A stretch of DNA of 64,000 bases from positions 3,162,001 to 3,226,000 of the forward strand of contig NZ_CP106738.1 of assembly GCF_025639885.1 (NCBI RefSeq), read 5' to 3'. This document shows, piece after piece, positions 25,693 through 33,147 of this stretch (its first letter is position 1; every line of letters starts with the position of its first letter). This stretch comes from Roseovarius pelagicus (GTDB lineage: Bacteria > Pseudomonadota > Alphaproteobacteria > Rhodobacterales > Rhodobacteraceae). Position numbers and translations under genes: made by a program. The notes under the pieces are model-generated. The model had not been told where the DNA came from, did not search any database, and was given only the letters and a program-made list of their open reading frames with translations.

Positions 25693-26772
25693 ATGAGTTG
25701 GCGCCGGTGGGCCAAAGCCATCACCGAGATTTTCCTGCCGGGTATTCGGCGCGGGCAAAGCGTGCATGGCGTTCGAACGCGCGGGTCAGTTACCCATGTG
25801 CTGATCCTTGACGGAACTATGTCGTCGTTGTCACCGGGGAGCGAAAGCAACGCGGGGCTGGCCTATCGGCTGATTGCCGAGCAGGCGGGGCCTGCTGTGT
25901 CGGTGTTCTATGAGGCCGGGCTGCAATGGCAGGACTGGCGATCTGGCGCTGGAGTGATGATGGGGCGCGGGATCAATCGGCAGATACGGCGCGCTTATGG
26001 GTATCTGGCCAGCCGGTATCGCACTGGTGATCAGATCATTTTGCTGGGCTATTCGCGAGGTGCCTATGCGGTGCGGTCGCTGGCAGGTGCGATTGAGCGG
26101 GTGGGTTTGCTAAAGGCGGAACATGCGACCGAGCGCAATGTGCGGCTGGCGTATCGTCATTATGAGAGCCACAACGTAGGTCCGGCGGTCGATGCCTTTC
26201 GGCAGGCCTATTGTCACGAGGCGACGCCGATTGCGATGGTCGGCGTCTGGGACACGGTAAAGGCGCTGGGCCTGCATGTGCCGGTTCTGTGGCGGCTGAC
26301 GGCGCATCGCTATGCATTCCATTCGGATGCGCTGGGCGCGTCGGTGCTGCACGGGTACCACGCGCTGGCATTGGATGAGACGCGGCGCGCGTTCGCGCCC
26401 GTGATGTGGGACAGTCGCGCGGCCCCGCAAACACAGGTGACACAGATGTGGTTTCGTGGGGCGCATGGCGATATCGGTGGTCAGCTGGGCGGGTTCGATG
26501 CTGCGCGCGGATTGTCGAACATCCCGCTGGTCTGGATGTTGGAGCGGGCCGAAGAGGCCGGGCTGTTGTTGCCGGAGGGCTGGCAGGCGCGGTTTCCATG
26601 CGATCCGGATGCGCCGTCGGTCGGCACATGGCGGGGCTGGGGCAAGCTGTTCTTGTTGCGGAGCCGTCGTCGGATTGGAGCAGATCCGTCGGAGCGGTTG
26701 CATCCAACGGCAGGTGTGCGCGATCTGCCGCTGGCTGTGGCATCCCAAACTGTCCGGGGTGGGCAGGTGTGA
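25693..26772 (+). CDS. DUF2235 alpha/beta hydrolase-like protein
   Basis: A 359-residue protein with the DUF2235 (T6SS phospholipase effector Tle1-like) hydrolase core. The opening strand is THVLILDGTMSS, the nucleophile elbow is GYSRGAYAVRSLAG (G-x-S-x-G), and the later WFRGAHGDIGGQ gives the acid and histidine region. Tle1-type toxins act on phospholipids, but many DUF2235 proteins in alphaproteobacteria are stand-alone and unstudied, and no vgrG or other T6SS gene is here. I start it at the ATG at 25693 with an AAGG site; the ORF opens 21 codons earlier. It abuts the convergent thioesterase gene with no gap. Confidence 0.78.
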   Translation: MSWRRWAKAITEIFLPGIRRGQSVHGVRTRGSVTHVLILDGTMSSLSPGSESNAGLAYRLIAEQAGPAVSVFYEAGLQWQDWRSGAGVMMGRGINRQIRRAYGYLASRYRTGDQIILLGYSRGAYAVRSLAGAIERVGLLKAEHATERNVRLAYRHYESHNVGPAVDAFRQAYCHEATPIAMVGVWDTVKALGLHVPVLWRLTAHRYAFHSDALGASVLHGYHALALDETRRAFAPVMWDSRAAPQTQVTQMWFRGAHGDIGGQLGGFDAARGLSNIPLVWMLERAEEAGLLLPEGWQARFPCDPDAPSVGTWRGWGKLFLLRSRRRIGADPSERLHPTAGVRDLPLAVASQTVRGGQV

Positions 26773-27273
26773 TCAGTCGCGGCCGGGCGCAACCATGATC
26801 ATACAGGTAGTCGAGCCGGAGGCGTAGAGGCGGCCATCGTCGCGCCCGCGAATTTCGCCGGTCGCAACCGCGGTAGAGCGGCCCGCGTGGCTGACCAGCC
26901 CTTCGGCGATGACATCTGTGCCGAGTGGGATCGCGCGTGTCAGGTTCACCTTGTATTCCAGCGTGGTGTAGAAGCTGCCGCGCGGAACATGGGTCATCAC
27001 GGCGCAGGCCATGCAGCTGTCCAGAATCGCCCCGTACCAGCCGCCATGCACGCCGCGCATTGGGTTGGTGACTGCAAACTGCGGCGTGCCCGCAAAGGTC
27101 ACGCGTCCTTGCTCGACGGTCGCAATGGTAAAGCCCAGTGTTGCACCAATAGGCGGGCCGGAGATGTTTCCGGCAAGGATGTCTTGCATGAATTCAAGGC
27201 CCGAGCGCGCCAGTAGCGCGTCAATGTCGGGCAGGTCGTCGAGAGAGCGGGCGGTGTGGGGTGTGTTGGTCAT
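26773..27273 (-). CDS. PaaI-family hotdog thioesterase
   Basis: A 166-residue single hotdog domain. It has the PaaI pattern: NPMRGVHGGWYGAILDSCMACAV carries the HGG and the following acidic residue (Asp) of the active-site helix, and YTTLEYKVNLTRAIP and VSHAGRSTAVATGEIRG complete the beta sheet. PaaI-type enzymes hydrolyse aryl or acyl-CoA esters. The start MTNTPHTARSLDD (27273) is preferred over an in-frame ATG 18 codons earlier; there is no strong ribosome site for either. It lies 164 bases downstream of metF on the same strand. The specific substrate is not indicated. Confidence 0.82.
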   Translation of the reverse strand: MTNTPHTARSLDDLPDIDALLARSGLEFMQDILAGNISGPPIGATLGFTIATVEQGRVTFAGTPQFAVTNPMRGVHGGWYGAILDSCMACAVMTHVPRGSFYTTLEYKVNLTRAIPLGTDVIAEGLVSHAGRSTAVATGEIRGRDDGRLYASGSTTCMIMVAPGRD

Positions 27274-27437
27274 GCGCTGTTTCTGGCACAGGTGTAGGGC
27301 AGGGACCAGTCCCCCAATGGCGGTCATGGGACAAGCAGTGCGCGCCGGAGTGTTTCAGCCTGTCGCGATGAATGGGTGCCGCCCGGCGGCGTCATACGCC
27401 ATAAAGCCGGGCATGTGTTGCACCTGTCATCCAGTCA

Positions 27438-28304
27438 TCACGCCACGTCGCGCAGCTCTACCCGGGGTGTTACGCCAAGAGCATGGCAGATGTCGCGCGT
27501 CAGTTCGGGGCGGTTCAGTGTGTAGAAATGCAGGTTCTCGACACCTTCGTCGATCAGCTTGCTGCACAGTTCGGTCGCCACGGCGGTTGCCAACAGTTCG
27601 CACCGGTCGTCGCGCTCTGCGGTGGTGAAAGCACTGTCGAGCCAGTCGGGGATGCCGGCACCGCAAGCAGCGGCAAAGCGGCGGGTCGATTTCCAGTTCT
27701 CGATCGGCAGGATGCCGGGCAGGATGGGTTTGTCGATGCCTGCCTTGGCGCAACGATCACGGAACCGCAGGAATGTGTCCGCGTCAAAGAAGAACTGCGT
27801 GATTGCTTCGTCCGCGCCTGCGTCGAATTTGCGTTTGAGCCAGTCCACGTCGGCCTGATCACCTGCGGCCTCGGGGTGTGGCTCCGGGTAGGCGCCAACG
27901 CGGATTTTGAAATCGCCGCGGTCTGCCAATGCCTCGATCAGCGCGCAGCTGTCGGTAAACCCGTCCGGGTGTGCCGTGAACCCTGTCGCGCCTTTGGGCG
28001 GGTCGCCGCGCAGGGCCACGATCTCTTGGACGCCAGCGGCGGCGAATTCATCGGCAATCGCCATCGTCTCTGCACGGGTGGCGTCAACGCAGGTCAGGTG
28101 GGCAGCAACATTCAGGCCGGTCGCCTGATGCAATGTGCCGACCGCCTCGCGGGTCAGCGCGCGGGTGGTTCCGCCTGCGCCATAGGTGACCGAGACAAAG
28201 CGTGGCGCAAGTGGAGCCAGCGTATGAACCGTATCCCAGAGGCGAAACGACGCCTCAAGCGACTTGGGTGGGAAGAACTCGAAAGAGACGGAAGGCGTGG
28301 TCAT
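27438..28304 (-). CDS. metF: methylenetetrahydrofolate reductase
   Basis: MetF reduces 5,10-methylene-THF to 5-methyl-THF with FAD and NADH, feeding methionine synthesis. The 288-residue TIM-barrel protein has the N-terminal SFEFFPPKS motif with the catalytic Glu, SVTYGAGGTTR, the HLTCVD strand, the ALRGDPP loop, and QFFFDADTF near the flavin. The family length is normal. It is the target side of a divergent pair with the MetR-like gene, with a palindromic site between them, so regulation by homocysteine through that protein is likely. Confidence 0.95.
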   Translation of the reverse strand: MTTPSVSFEFFPPKSLEASFRLWDTVHTLAPLAPRFVSVTYGAGGTTRALTREAVGTLHQATGLNVAAHLTCVDATRAETMAIADEFAAAGVQEIVALRGDPPKGATGFTAHPDGFTDSCALIEALADRGDFKIRVGAYPEPHPEAAGDQADVDWLKRKFDAGADEAITQFFFDADTFLRFRDRCAKAGIDKPILPGILPIENWKSTRRFAAACGAGIPDWLDSAFTTAERDDRCELLATAVATELCSKLIDEGVENLHFYTLNRPELTRDICHALGVTPRVELRDVA

Positions 28305-28365
28305 TGTGCAAATCCTTTGCGAAAGGCTTGTCTCCTTGTCGGCGCAAAGTGTAATAGAGGCAAAT

Positions 28366-28389
28366 TCATAATATTCACAAAGATTATGA
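28366..28389. promoter_or_regulatory. palindromic operator candidate between metF and the MetR-like gene
   Basis: Inverted repeat TCATAAT/ATTATGA with a 10-base spacer, located 14 bases before the regulator start and about 62 bases upstream of metF. It fits a LysR-type binding site. It is not an exact match to the enterobacterial MetR consensus TGAA-N5-TTCA. Confidence 0.5.
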
Positions 28390-28402
28390 GGCTACCCGCA
28401 GT

Positions 28403-29311
28403 ATGCATATCGAGTTTCGCCACCTTCGCACGATCCGCGCCATTCATCAGGCGGGTGGTTTGGCGCGTGCGGCCGAGATGCTGCACATCACCCAATCTGC
28501 GTTAAGCCATCAGATCAAGGGGTTAGAGGATCAGGCGGGTGTACAACTGTTCGTGCGTCGGTCAAAGCCGATGAAACTGTCGGCGGCTGGGCACCGCCTG
28601 CTGCGTCTGGCGGAAAAGGTGCTGCCCGAGATTGAGGCGCTTGAGGCGGAATTCAGCGGCGTGCGGGACGGTAGCGCGGGGCGAATGCATATCGCGATTG
28701 AATGTCATGCCTGTTTCGAATGGCTGTTTCCGGTGTTGGAGCAGTTTCGCAAGAACTGGGGCGAGGTGGATGTGGATATCCGCCCCGGTCTGGCCTTTGA
28801 CGCGCTGCCGGCGCTGCAAAAGGAAGAGGTCGATCTGGTGGTGTCGTCCGACCCCGAGAACCTGCCCGGGATCACGTTCAAGCCGCTGTTTGATTACGAG
28901 CCGGTCTTTTTGGCGTCCAGCGTACATCCGTTGGCGCAAAAGAATTATGTCGAGGCCGAAGATTTTCGCGGTGAGACACTGATCACCTATCCGGTGGATC
29001 GGTCCCGGCTGGATGTATTCACCGAATTGCTGACCCCTGCCAAGGTAGAGCCTGCCGCGACGCGGCAGGTGGAGCTGACGGCGGTGATATTGCTGTTGGT
29101 TGCGTCAAATCGCGGGGTGGCCGTGCTGCCCGACTGGGTCGTGAGAGAGCAACGCACCAATGGCGATTACGTGACCCTGCCTGTCACCCAAGCAGGGTTG
29201 ACCAAGCGCCTTTATGCGGCGATCCGCGACGAGGATGCACAAAAACCTTATATGGCGCATCTGATGCGGCTGGCGCGCGAAATTCCGGTGCGGTTGCAAC
29301 GCCGGGCATAG
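28403..29311 (+). CDS. metR: LysR family regulator, MetR-like
   Basis: A 302-residue LysR-type regulator. The winged-helix domain is at residues 1-60 (IEFRHLRTIRAIHQAGGLARAAEMLHITQSALSHQIKGLED). The effector domain contains HIAIECHACFEWLFPVLEQFR, which is the characteristic start of the MetR substrate-binding domain, and DLVVSSDPENLPGI. The divergent arrangement with metF supports a homocysteine-responsive activator of methionine synthesis genes. It is monocistronic as far as can be seen. Confidence 0.88.
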   Translation: MHIEFRHLRTIRAIHQAGGLARAAEMLHITQSALSHQIKGLEDQAGVQLFVRRSKPMKLSAAGHRLLRLAEKVLPEIEALEAEFSGVRDGSAGRMHIAIECHACFEWLFPVLEQFRKNWGEVDVDIRPGLAFDALPALQKEEVDLVVSSDPENLPGITFKPLFDYEPVFLASSVHPLAQKNYVEAEDFRGETLITYPVDRSRLDVFTELLTPAKVEPAATRQVELTAVILLLVASNRGVAVLPDWVVREQRTNGDYVTLPVTQAGLTKRLYAAIRDEDAQKPYMAHLMRLAREIPVRLQRRA

Positions 29312-29388
29312 CGGCCACCTTAATCCTATCAAAACTTCTGTGGCTTAGACAGGCGGGCAGTTTTGTGCGTTTTGATGGGGGCACAGGT

Positions 29389-30426
29389 ATGCCGACGACA
29401 TTCAATGTTATATCGCTTGGCCAGTTGGCGGATATGGACACGACCGAGGGTAATGCGGTGGCCGAAAATGCCTCGGCATTGGTCGGTCAGAGTTTTGGGG
29501 GACCGGGGGCGCCATTGGTGGATGAATTTGCCTCATTCAGCCGGGTTGGCGCGGCAGATACGACATTTGATCAGGATAGTGACGCCGACACGGACTATTT
29601 TTCGATCGATGGTGGCCCGGCGCAAACCTTTGACAGTGTGGCCGTCTACAACGCCACGATCACCTATACCGACGGATCGACCGGTAGTATTTCCGCCGTG
29701 GTGTTTCAGGATGTGAACGGTCACAGCTACCTTGCGCCCGAATTTTCCGCCAATGCCGATATGGCCGCGCTGGAGGGCGGTGCGATACGGTCGATCAGCC
29801 TCGATAGCCTGATTGGCAATGAATATTCGGGGCTAACGGCGTCGCGTGAGGCATGGAATTTCGTGACCTGTTTCGTGCGTGGTACTGAAATTCACACTGC
29901 CGCGGGCCCGGTCCCGATCGAGCGATTGGTACCCGGTGATATGATCTGGACGGTGGATCGCGGGATGCAACCGCTGCGCTGGATCGGGCGGCGGCGCGTG
30001 GCGGCGCGTGGGACGCTGGCACCGATTCTGATCCGAGCGGGGGCCTTGGGCAACAGTTGCGATCTGCGGGTGTCACCTCAGCACCGTATTCTGCTGACAG
30101 ATTGGCGCGCAGAAATGTATCTGGGCGCGCGCGAGGCGCTGGCGCCAGCCAAGCATCTGGTCAACGGGCATGACATCGTGCGCGAGCCGGGCGGGATGGT
30201 GGAGTATTTTCATATCATGTTCGACCAACACGAGCTGGTCCACGCGGGCGGGATCGCATCGGAGAGCTTTCATCCCGGTGCGATGGCATGGGACGGGATG
30301 GGGGCGGATGCGCGGGGCGAAATACTGGCAATTTTTCCAGAGCTGCGCCAGAGTGGGCCGGAGGTCTATGGCCCGCCGGTGCGCAGGTCACTGAAGGCGC
30401 ATGAGGCGCGGCTGTTGATGAACTGA
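29389..30426 (+). CDS. Hint-domain protein
   Basis: A 345-residue protein. The N-terminal 150 residues are acidic with beta-rich, extracellular-type composition (TYTDGSTGSISAVVFQDVNG). A Hint (hedgehog/intein) domain starts at the conserved cysteine in TCFVRGTEIHTAAGPVPIERL and includes VSPQHRILL, the block with the catalytic His, ending in ESFHPG. Inteins and hedgehogs use this fold for self-cleavage; stand-alone alphaproteobacterial Hint proteins lack a C-extein and their role is unknown. No signal peptide is visible, so export would need a C-terminal type I signal. A paralogue lies at 45625-46599. Confidence 0.82.
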   Translation: MPTTFNVISLGQLADMDTTEGNAVAENASALVGQSFGGPGAPLVDEFASFSRVGAADTTFDQDSDADTDYFSIDGGPAQTFDSVAVYNATITYTDGSTGSISAVVFQDVNGHSYLAPEFSANADMAALEGGAIRSISLDSLIGNEYSGLTASREAWNFVTCFVRGTEIHTAAGPVPIERLVPGDMIWTVDRGMQPLRWIGRRRVAARGTLAPILIRAGALGNSCDLRVSPQHRILLTDWRAEMYLGAREALAPAKHLVNGHDIVREPGGMVEYFHIMFDQHELVHAGGIASESFHPGAMAWDGMGADARGEILAIFPELRQSGPEVYGPPVRRSLKAHEARLLMN

Positions 30427-30525
30427 GAAAACCGCCCTACCTTTGCAGCGCGCGCGGGTTGGAAACTGCACGCAAATCTTACCCAAGTGCCGGGGAGCGG
30501 CCATTTGGGGGTGCGAAGATTTCGG

Positions 30526-31077
30526 CTACTGAGCGTTGAAGTACTTCAGATCTGTGATGCAAACGACCATTCCGCCGACATTATCCCCCAGACCGGTATC
30601 GTTGATGCGGAAATCCACCTGATTGGAATGGGTCGGATAGCCGGCCGCCGCGCGTTGTTCCCGTATATGCGCCAGTTTGAGATTCGCACTACGGCTCAAG
30701 AGAGCGCCGAAGGGTAAGTCGGCAAAGAACTTGTACCGCTCAAATGGTTTGAGGGCCGCCGCATCCGCGCCGGTATGGCCGTCGGGACCAACCCTGTCGT
30801 AACGCGCGCCATCGACGCTCCATTTATAGTCAACGTGAACGGAGTTGAGAGTAGACGGCGGAAAGTGAGCGGTCCCAAGCGCGTAGACAGCCGGTTTGGA
30901 CAGATGCCGTGTGTCTATGCTCTGCCAGCCGAGTTGTGCGTCAATCGCAGCGCATGTGTAGTGTAGAGCGAAGTCCGCCGGCAAGGGAATGAGACGTGCG
31001 GGTATCGCGTCTGACGCATGAAGTGCAACCGTCTGCAGGGCTATTCCCGCGATGAGTGCAGTTGTCAATTTGGCCAT
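30526..31077 (-). CDS. secreted protein of unknown function
   Basis: A 183-residue protein with a clear signal peptide (MAKLTTALIAGIALQTVALHASDA, cleavage probably after ALHA). The rest has no motif I recognise; it contains two cysteines (HYTCAAID and VVCITD) that could form a disulfide in the periplasm. The start at 31077 is fixed by an AGGAGG site eight bases upstream; the ORF continues 147 codons further upstream, but that region overlaps the divergent suhB gene. It stands alone between a Hint gene and suhB. Confidence 0.75.
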   Translation of the reverse strand: MAKLTTALIAGIALQTVALHASDAIPARLIPLPADFALHYTCAAIDAQLGWQSIDTRHLSKPAVYALGTAHFPPSTLNSVHVDYKWSVDGARYDRVGPDGHTGADAAALKPFERYKFFADLPFGALLSRSANLKLAHIREQRAAAGYPTHSNQVDFRINDTGLGDNVGGMVVCITDLKYFNAQ

Positions 31078-31191
31078 CTGTCGTCCTCCTGGTGAGGGCC
31101 AGATTGGATCAGGTGCCGTCATTTGGCAAGGACCCTTGGCAAGAGTGGTCCTTGCGCGTATATGCGCGAGCTTAATCCAAGGAGCGTAGCA

Positions 31192-31980
31192 ATGGCCGTT
31201 AGTGCAAACCTCAACGTGATGATGAAGGCCGCCCGCAAGGCGGGGCGCGCTTTGGCGAAGGATTTCCGCGAGGTGGAAAACCTGCAGGTCAGCATGAAAG
31301 GCGCGGGCGATTTCGTAAGCCGTGCCGATATCAACGCGGAGCAGATCATCAAATCCGAGCTGATGAACGCGCGCCCGACCTATGGCTGGATCGCCGAAGA
31401 GGGCGGCGAGGAGCCGGGTAAGGATCCGACCCGCCGCTGGATCGTTGACCCGCTGGACGGAACCACGAATTTTCTGCACGGGTTGCCGCACTGGGCTGTC
31501 AGCATCGCGCTGGAGCACAAGGGGCAGATCGTATCGGGCGTCGTTTATGACGCTGCCAAGGACGAGATGTTTTGGGCTGAAAAGGGCGAAGGTGCCTGGA
31601 TGAACGAGAGCCGCCTGCGGGTGTCCGGGCGGGCCAAGATGATCGAGAGCATCTTTGCCACCGGTGTGCCCTTTGGCGGGCGGCGTGATTTGCCGCAGAC
31701 ATTGCAGGATCTGGCGCGGCTGATGCCGGCCTGTGCAGGCGTGCGGCGCTGGGGCGCTGCCGCGCTCGACATGGCCTATGTGGCCGCAGGGCGCTATGAC
31801 GGGTTCTGGGAACGGCGCCTGAATCCATGGGACATCGCGGCGGGGATCGTGATCGTGCGCGAGGCGGGCGGGCTGGTAGAGCCGCTTGATCCGGGCCGGG
31901 ATATGCTGGAGACCGGGGCGGTGATCTGCTCTAACGAGCCTATCTTTGACAAATTCGCCAAGGTGATCCGCGACGCGTGA
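31192..31980 (+). CDS. suhB: inositol monophosphatase family protein
   Basis: A 262-residue Mg2+-dependent, Li+-sensitive phosphatase. All three metal motifs are present: the acidic block around WIAEEGGEE, DPLDGTTNFLHG, and the C-terminal WDIAAGIVIVREAGG. The SuhB branch also binds RNA polymerase and assists rRNA antitermination in E. coli; the ENLQVSMKGAGDFVSRAD start fits that branch. An AAGGAG site precedes the ATG at 31192, whereas the ORF opens 23 codons earlier. Confidence 0.93.
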   Translation: MAVSANLNVMMKAARKAGRALAKDFREVENLQVSMKGAGDFVSRADINAEQIIKSELMNARPTYGWIAEEGGEEPGKDPTRRWIVDPLDGTTNFLHGLPHWAVSIALEHKGQIVSGVVYDAAKDEMFWAEKGEGAWMNESRLRVSGRAKMIESIFATGVPFGGRRDLPQTLQDLARLMPACAGVRRWGAAALDMAYVAAGRYDGFWERRLNPWDIAAGIVIVREAGGLVEPLDPGRDMLETGAVICSNEPIFDKFAKVIRDA

Positions 31981-32007
31981 TCGCCCGGCCGGACCGTACG
32001 GCTGGCG

Positions 32008-32376
32008 TTATGTGTCGGACGGGTGTTCGCGGCCATTGACCCAAGGGATATCGCCCAGATCGCGCAGGTTAACACCGTGGAGCGCGCCCAGATTGACGCC
32101 CATTTCATTGGGGTTCGAGCGCCGCCGGTGATGCGTGTAGATGCCGCAAACCGAGCAAAAGAAGTGCCGCGCCGTTTTGGTCCCCCACTGATATTCGGTC
32201 AGCTTGTCGGCCCCCTTGACCACTTCGATCCCATCCAGCGGCGCTGTTACTGCCGCCGCCCCGCGCCGCACGCAAAAGCTGCAATCGCAGCGACGGGCCG
32301 TGTTCAGCCCGTCAGAGAGGCGCACGCGCATTTCGACGGCACCGCAGTGGCAGGTCGCGGTTACTGTTTCGGTCAT
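32008..32376 (-). CDS. GFA family zinc-binding protein
   Basis: A 122-residue protein of the glutathione-dependent formaldehyde-activating (GFA/CENP-V) family. The zinc-site cysteines are visible in ATCHCGAVEM, ARRCDCSFC and FFCSVCGIYTHH. Members were named for S-hydroxymethylglutathione formation, a role since questioned, so the function is not firm. The start codon overlaps the stop of the rhomboid gene by 4 bases, meaning the two are translationally coupled. Confidence 0.88.
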   Translation of the reverse strand: MTETVTATCHCGAVEMRVRLSDGLNTARRCDCSFCVRRGAAAVTAPLDGIEVVKGADKLTEYQWGTKTARHFFCSVCGIYTHHRRRSNPNEMGVNLGALHGVNLRDLGDIPWVNGREHPSDT

Positions 32377-33116
32377 TTACGCCTCACTTTGGGGATGCGG
32401 GAGCGGGCCAGTTCGTAACGTGCCTCGGGATGTGGCGGGTGGCCGTGGGTGCGGGCCCAAAAGCGCGGACCGCCAAGACGCAGGAAAACCGGCAGGGTCA
32501 TCACGATTCCGGCGACAAAGCCACCGGCATGCGCCCAATAGGCCACGCCGCCGCTGCCCTGCACCGCGTTAAAGCCACCAAAAATCTGCATGGCCAGCCA
32601 GACGCTGAGCACGATCCACGCGGGGATCGGCAGGATGCGAAAGATGATGACGATGATGATGAGGATATCGACCTTTGCCTTGGGAAAGAGCAGAAGATAC
32701 CCGCCCATGACGCCTGCGATGGCCCCGGATGCCCCAACCGTGGGCACGCCCGACAGTGGGGCGGCGACCACTTCGGCAAGGGAGGCTGCGACGCCTGCGG
32801 CAAGATAAAAGACCAGATAGCCGACATGACCCATCTCATCCTCGAGGTTGTCACCAAAGACCCATAGAAACAGCATGTTACCGGCCAGATGCATCCATCC
32901 GCCATGCAGGAACATTGAGGTGACAAGGCTATAGTATTCGCGGCCATTGCTGACAGAGACCGGGTGCATGGCCCAATCCCGAAAGAAGGCATTTAGCGCG
33001 CGCGGATCGTCGAACAGCGGCCAGTAGGAGATAAAGACGACGATGTTGATCGCGATCAGCGCGTAGGTCACATAAGGTGTGCGCCCCGAAGGGTTATGAT
33101 CGCGGATCGGGAACAT
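32373..33116 (-). CDS. rhomboid family intramembrane serine protease
   Basis: A 247-residue polytopic membrane protein with about six or seven helices. The catalytic dyad is clear: Ser130 in GASGAIAG and His196 in YWAHAGGFVAG. The conserved loop HGGWMHLAGNMLFLWVFG with its oxyanion His and Asn is also present. The short cytoplasmic N-terminus (MFPIRDHNPSGRTPY) and long hydrophilic C-tail match the alphaproteobacterial rhomboid type. It cleaves transmembrane segments of unknown partners. It forms a two-gene unit with the GFA gene. Confidence 0.92.
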   Translation of the reverse strand: MFPIRDHNPSGRTPYVTYALIAINIVVFISYWPLFDDPRALNAFFRDWAMHPVSVSNGREYYSLVTSMFLHGGWMHLAGNMLFLWVFGDNLEDEMGHVGYLVFYLAAGVAASLAEVVAAPLSGVPTVGASGAIAGVMGGYLLLFPKAKVDILIIIVIIFRILPIPAWIVLSVWLAMQIFGGFNAVQGSGGVAYWAHAGGFVAGIVMTLPVFLRLGGPRFWARTHGHPPHPEARYELARSRIPKVRRK

Positions 33117-33147
33117 GGGGCATTAGTTGCCCCATGTTCCGCCGAGG

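Noticed and set aside
30526..31518. 330-codon version of the secreted protein gene
   Set aside because: The extra 147 codons overlap the divergent suhB gene; an AGGAGG site and a signal peptide fix the start at 31077.
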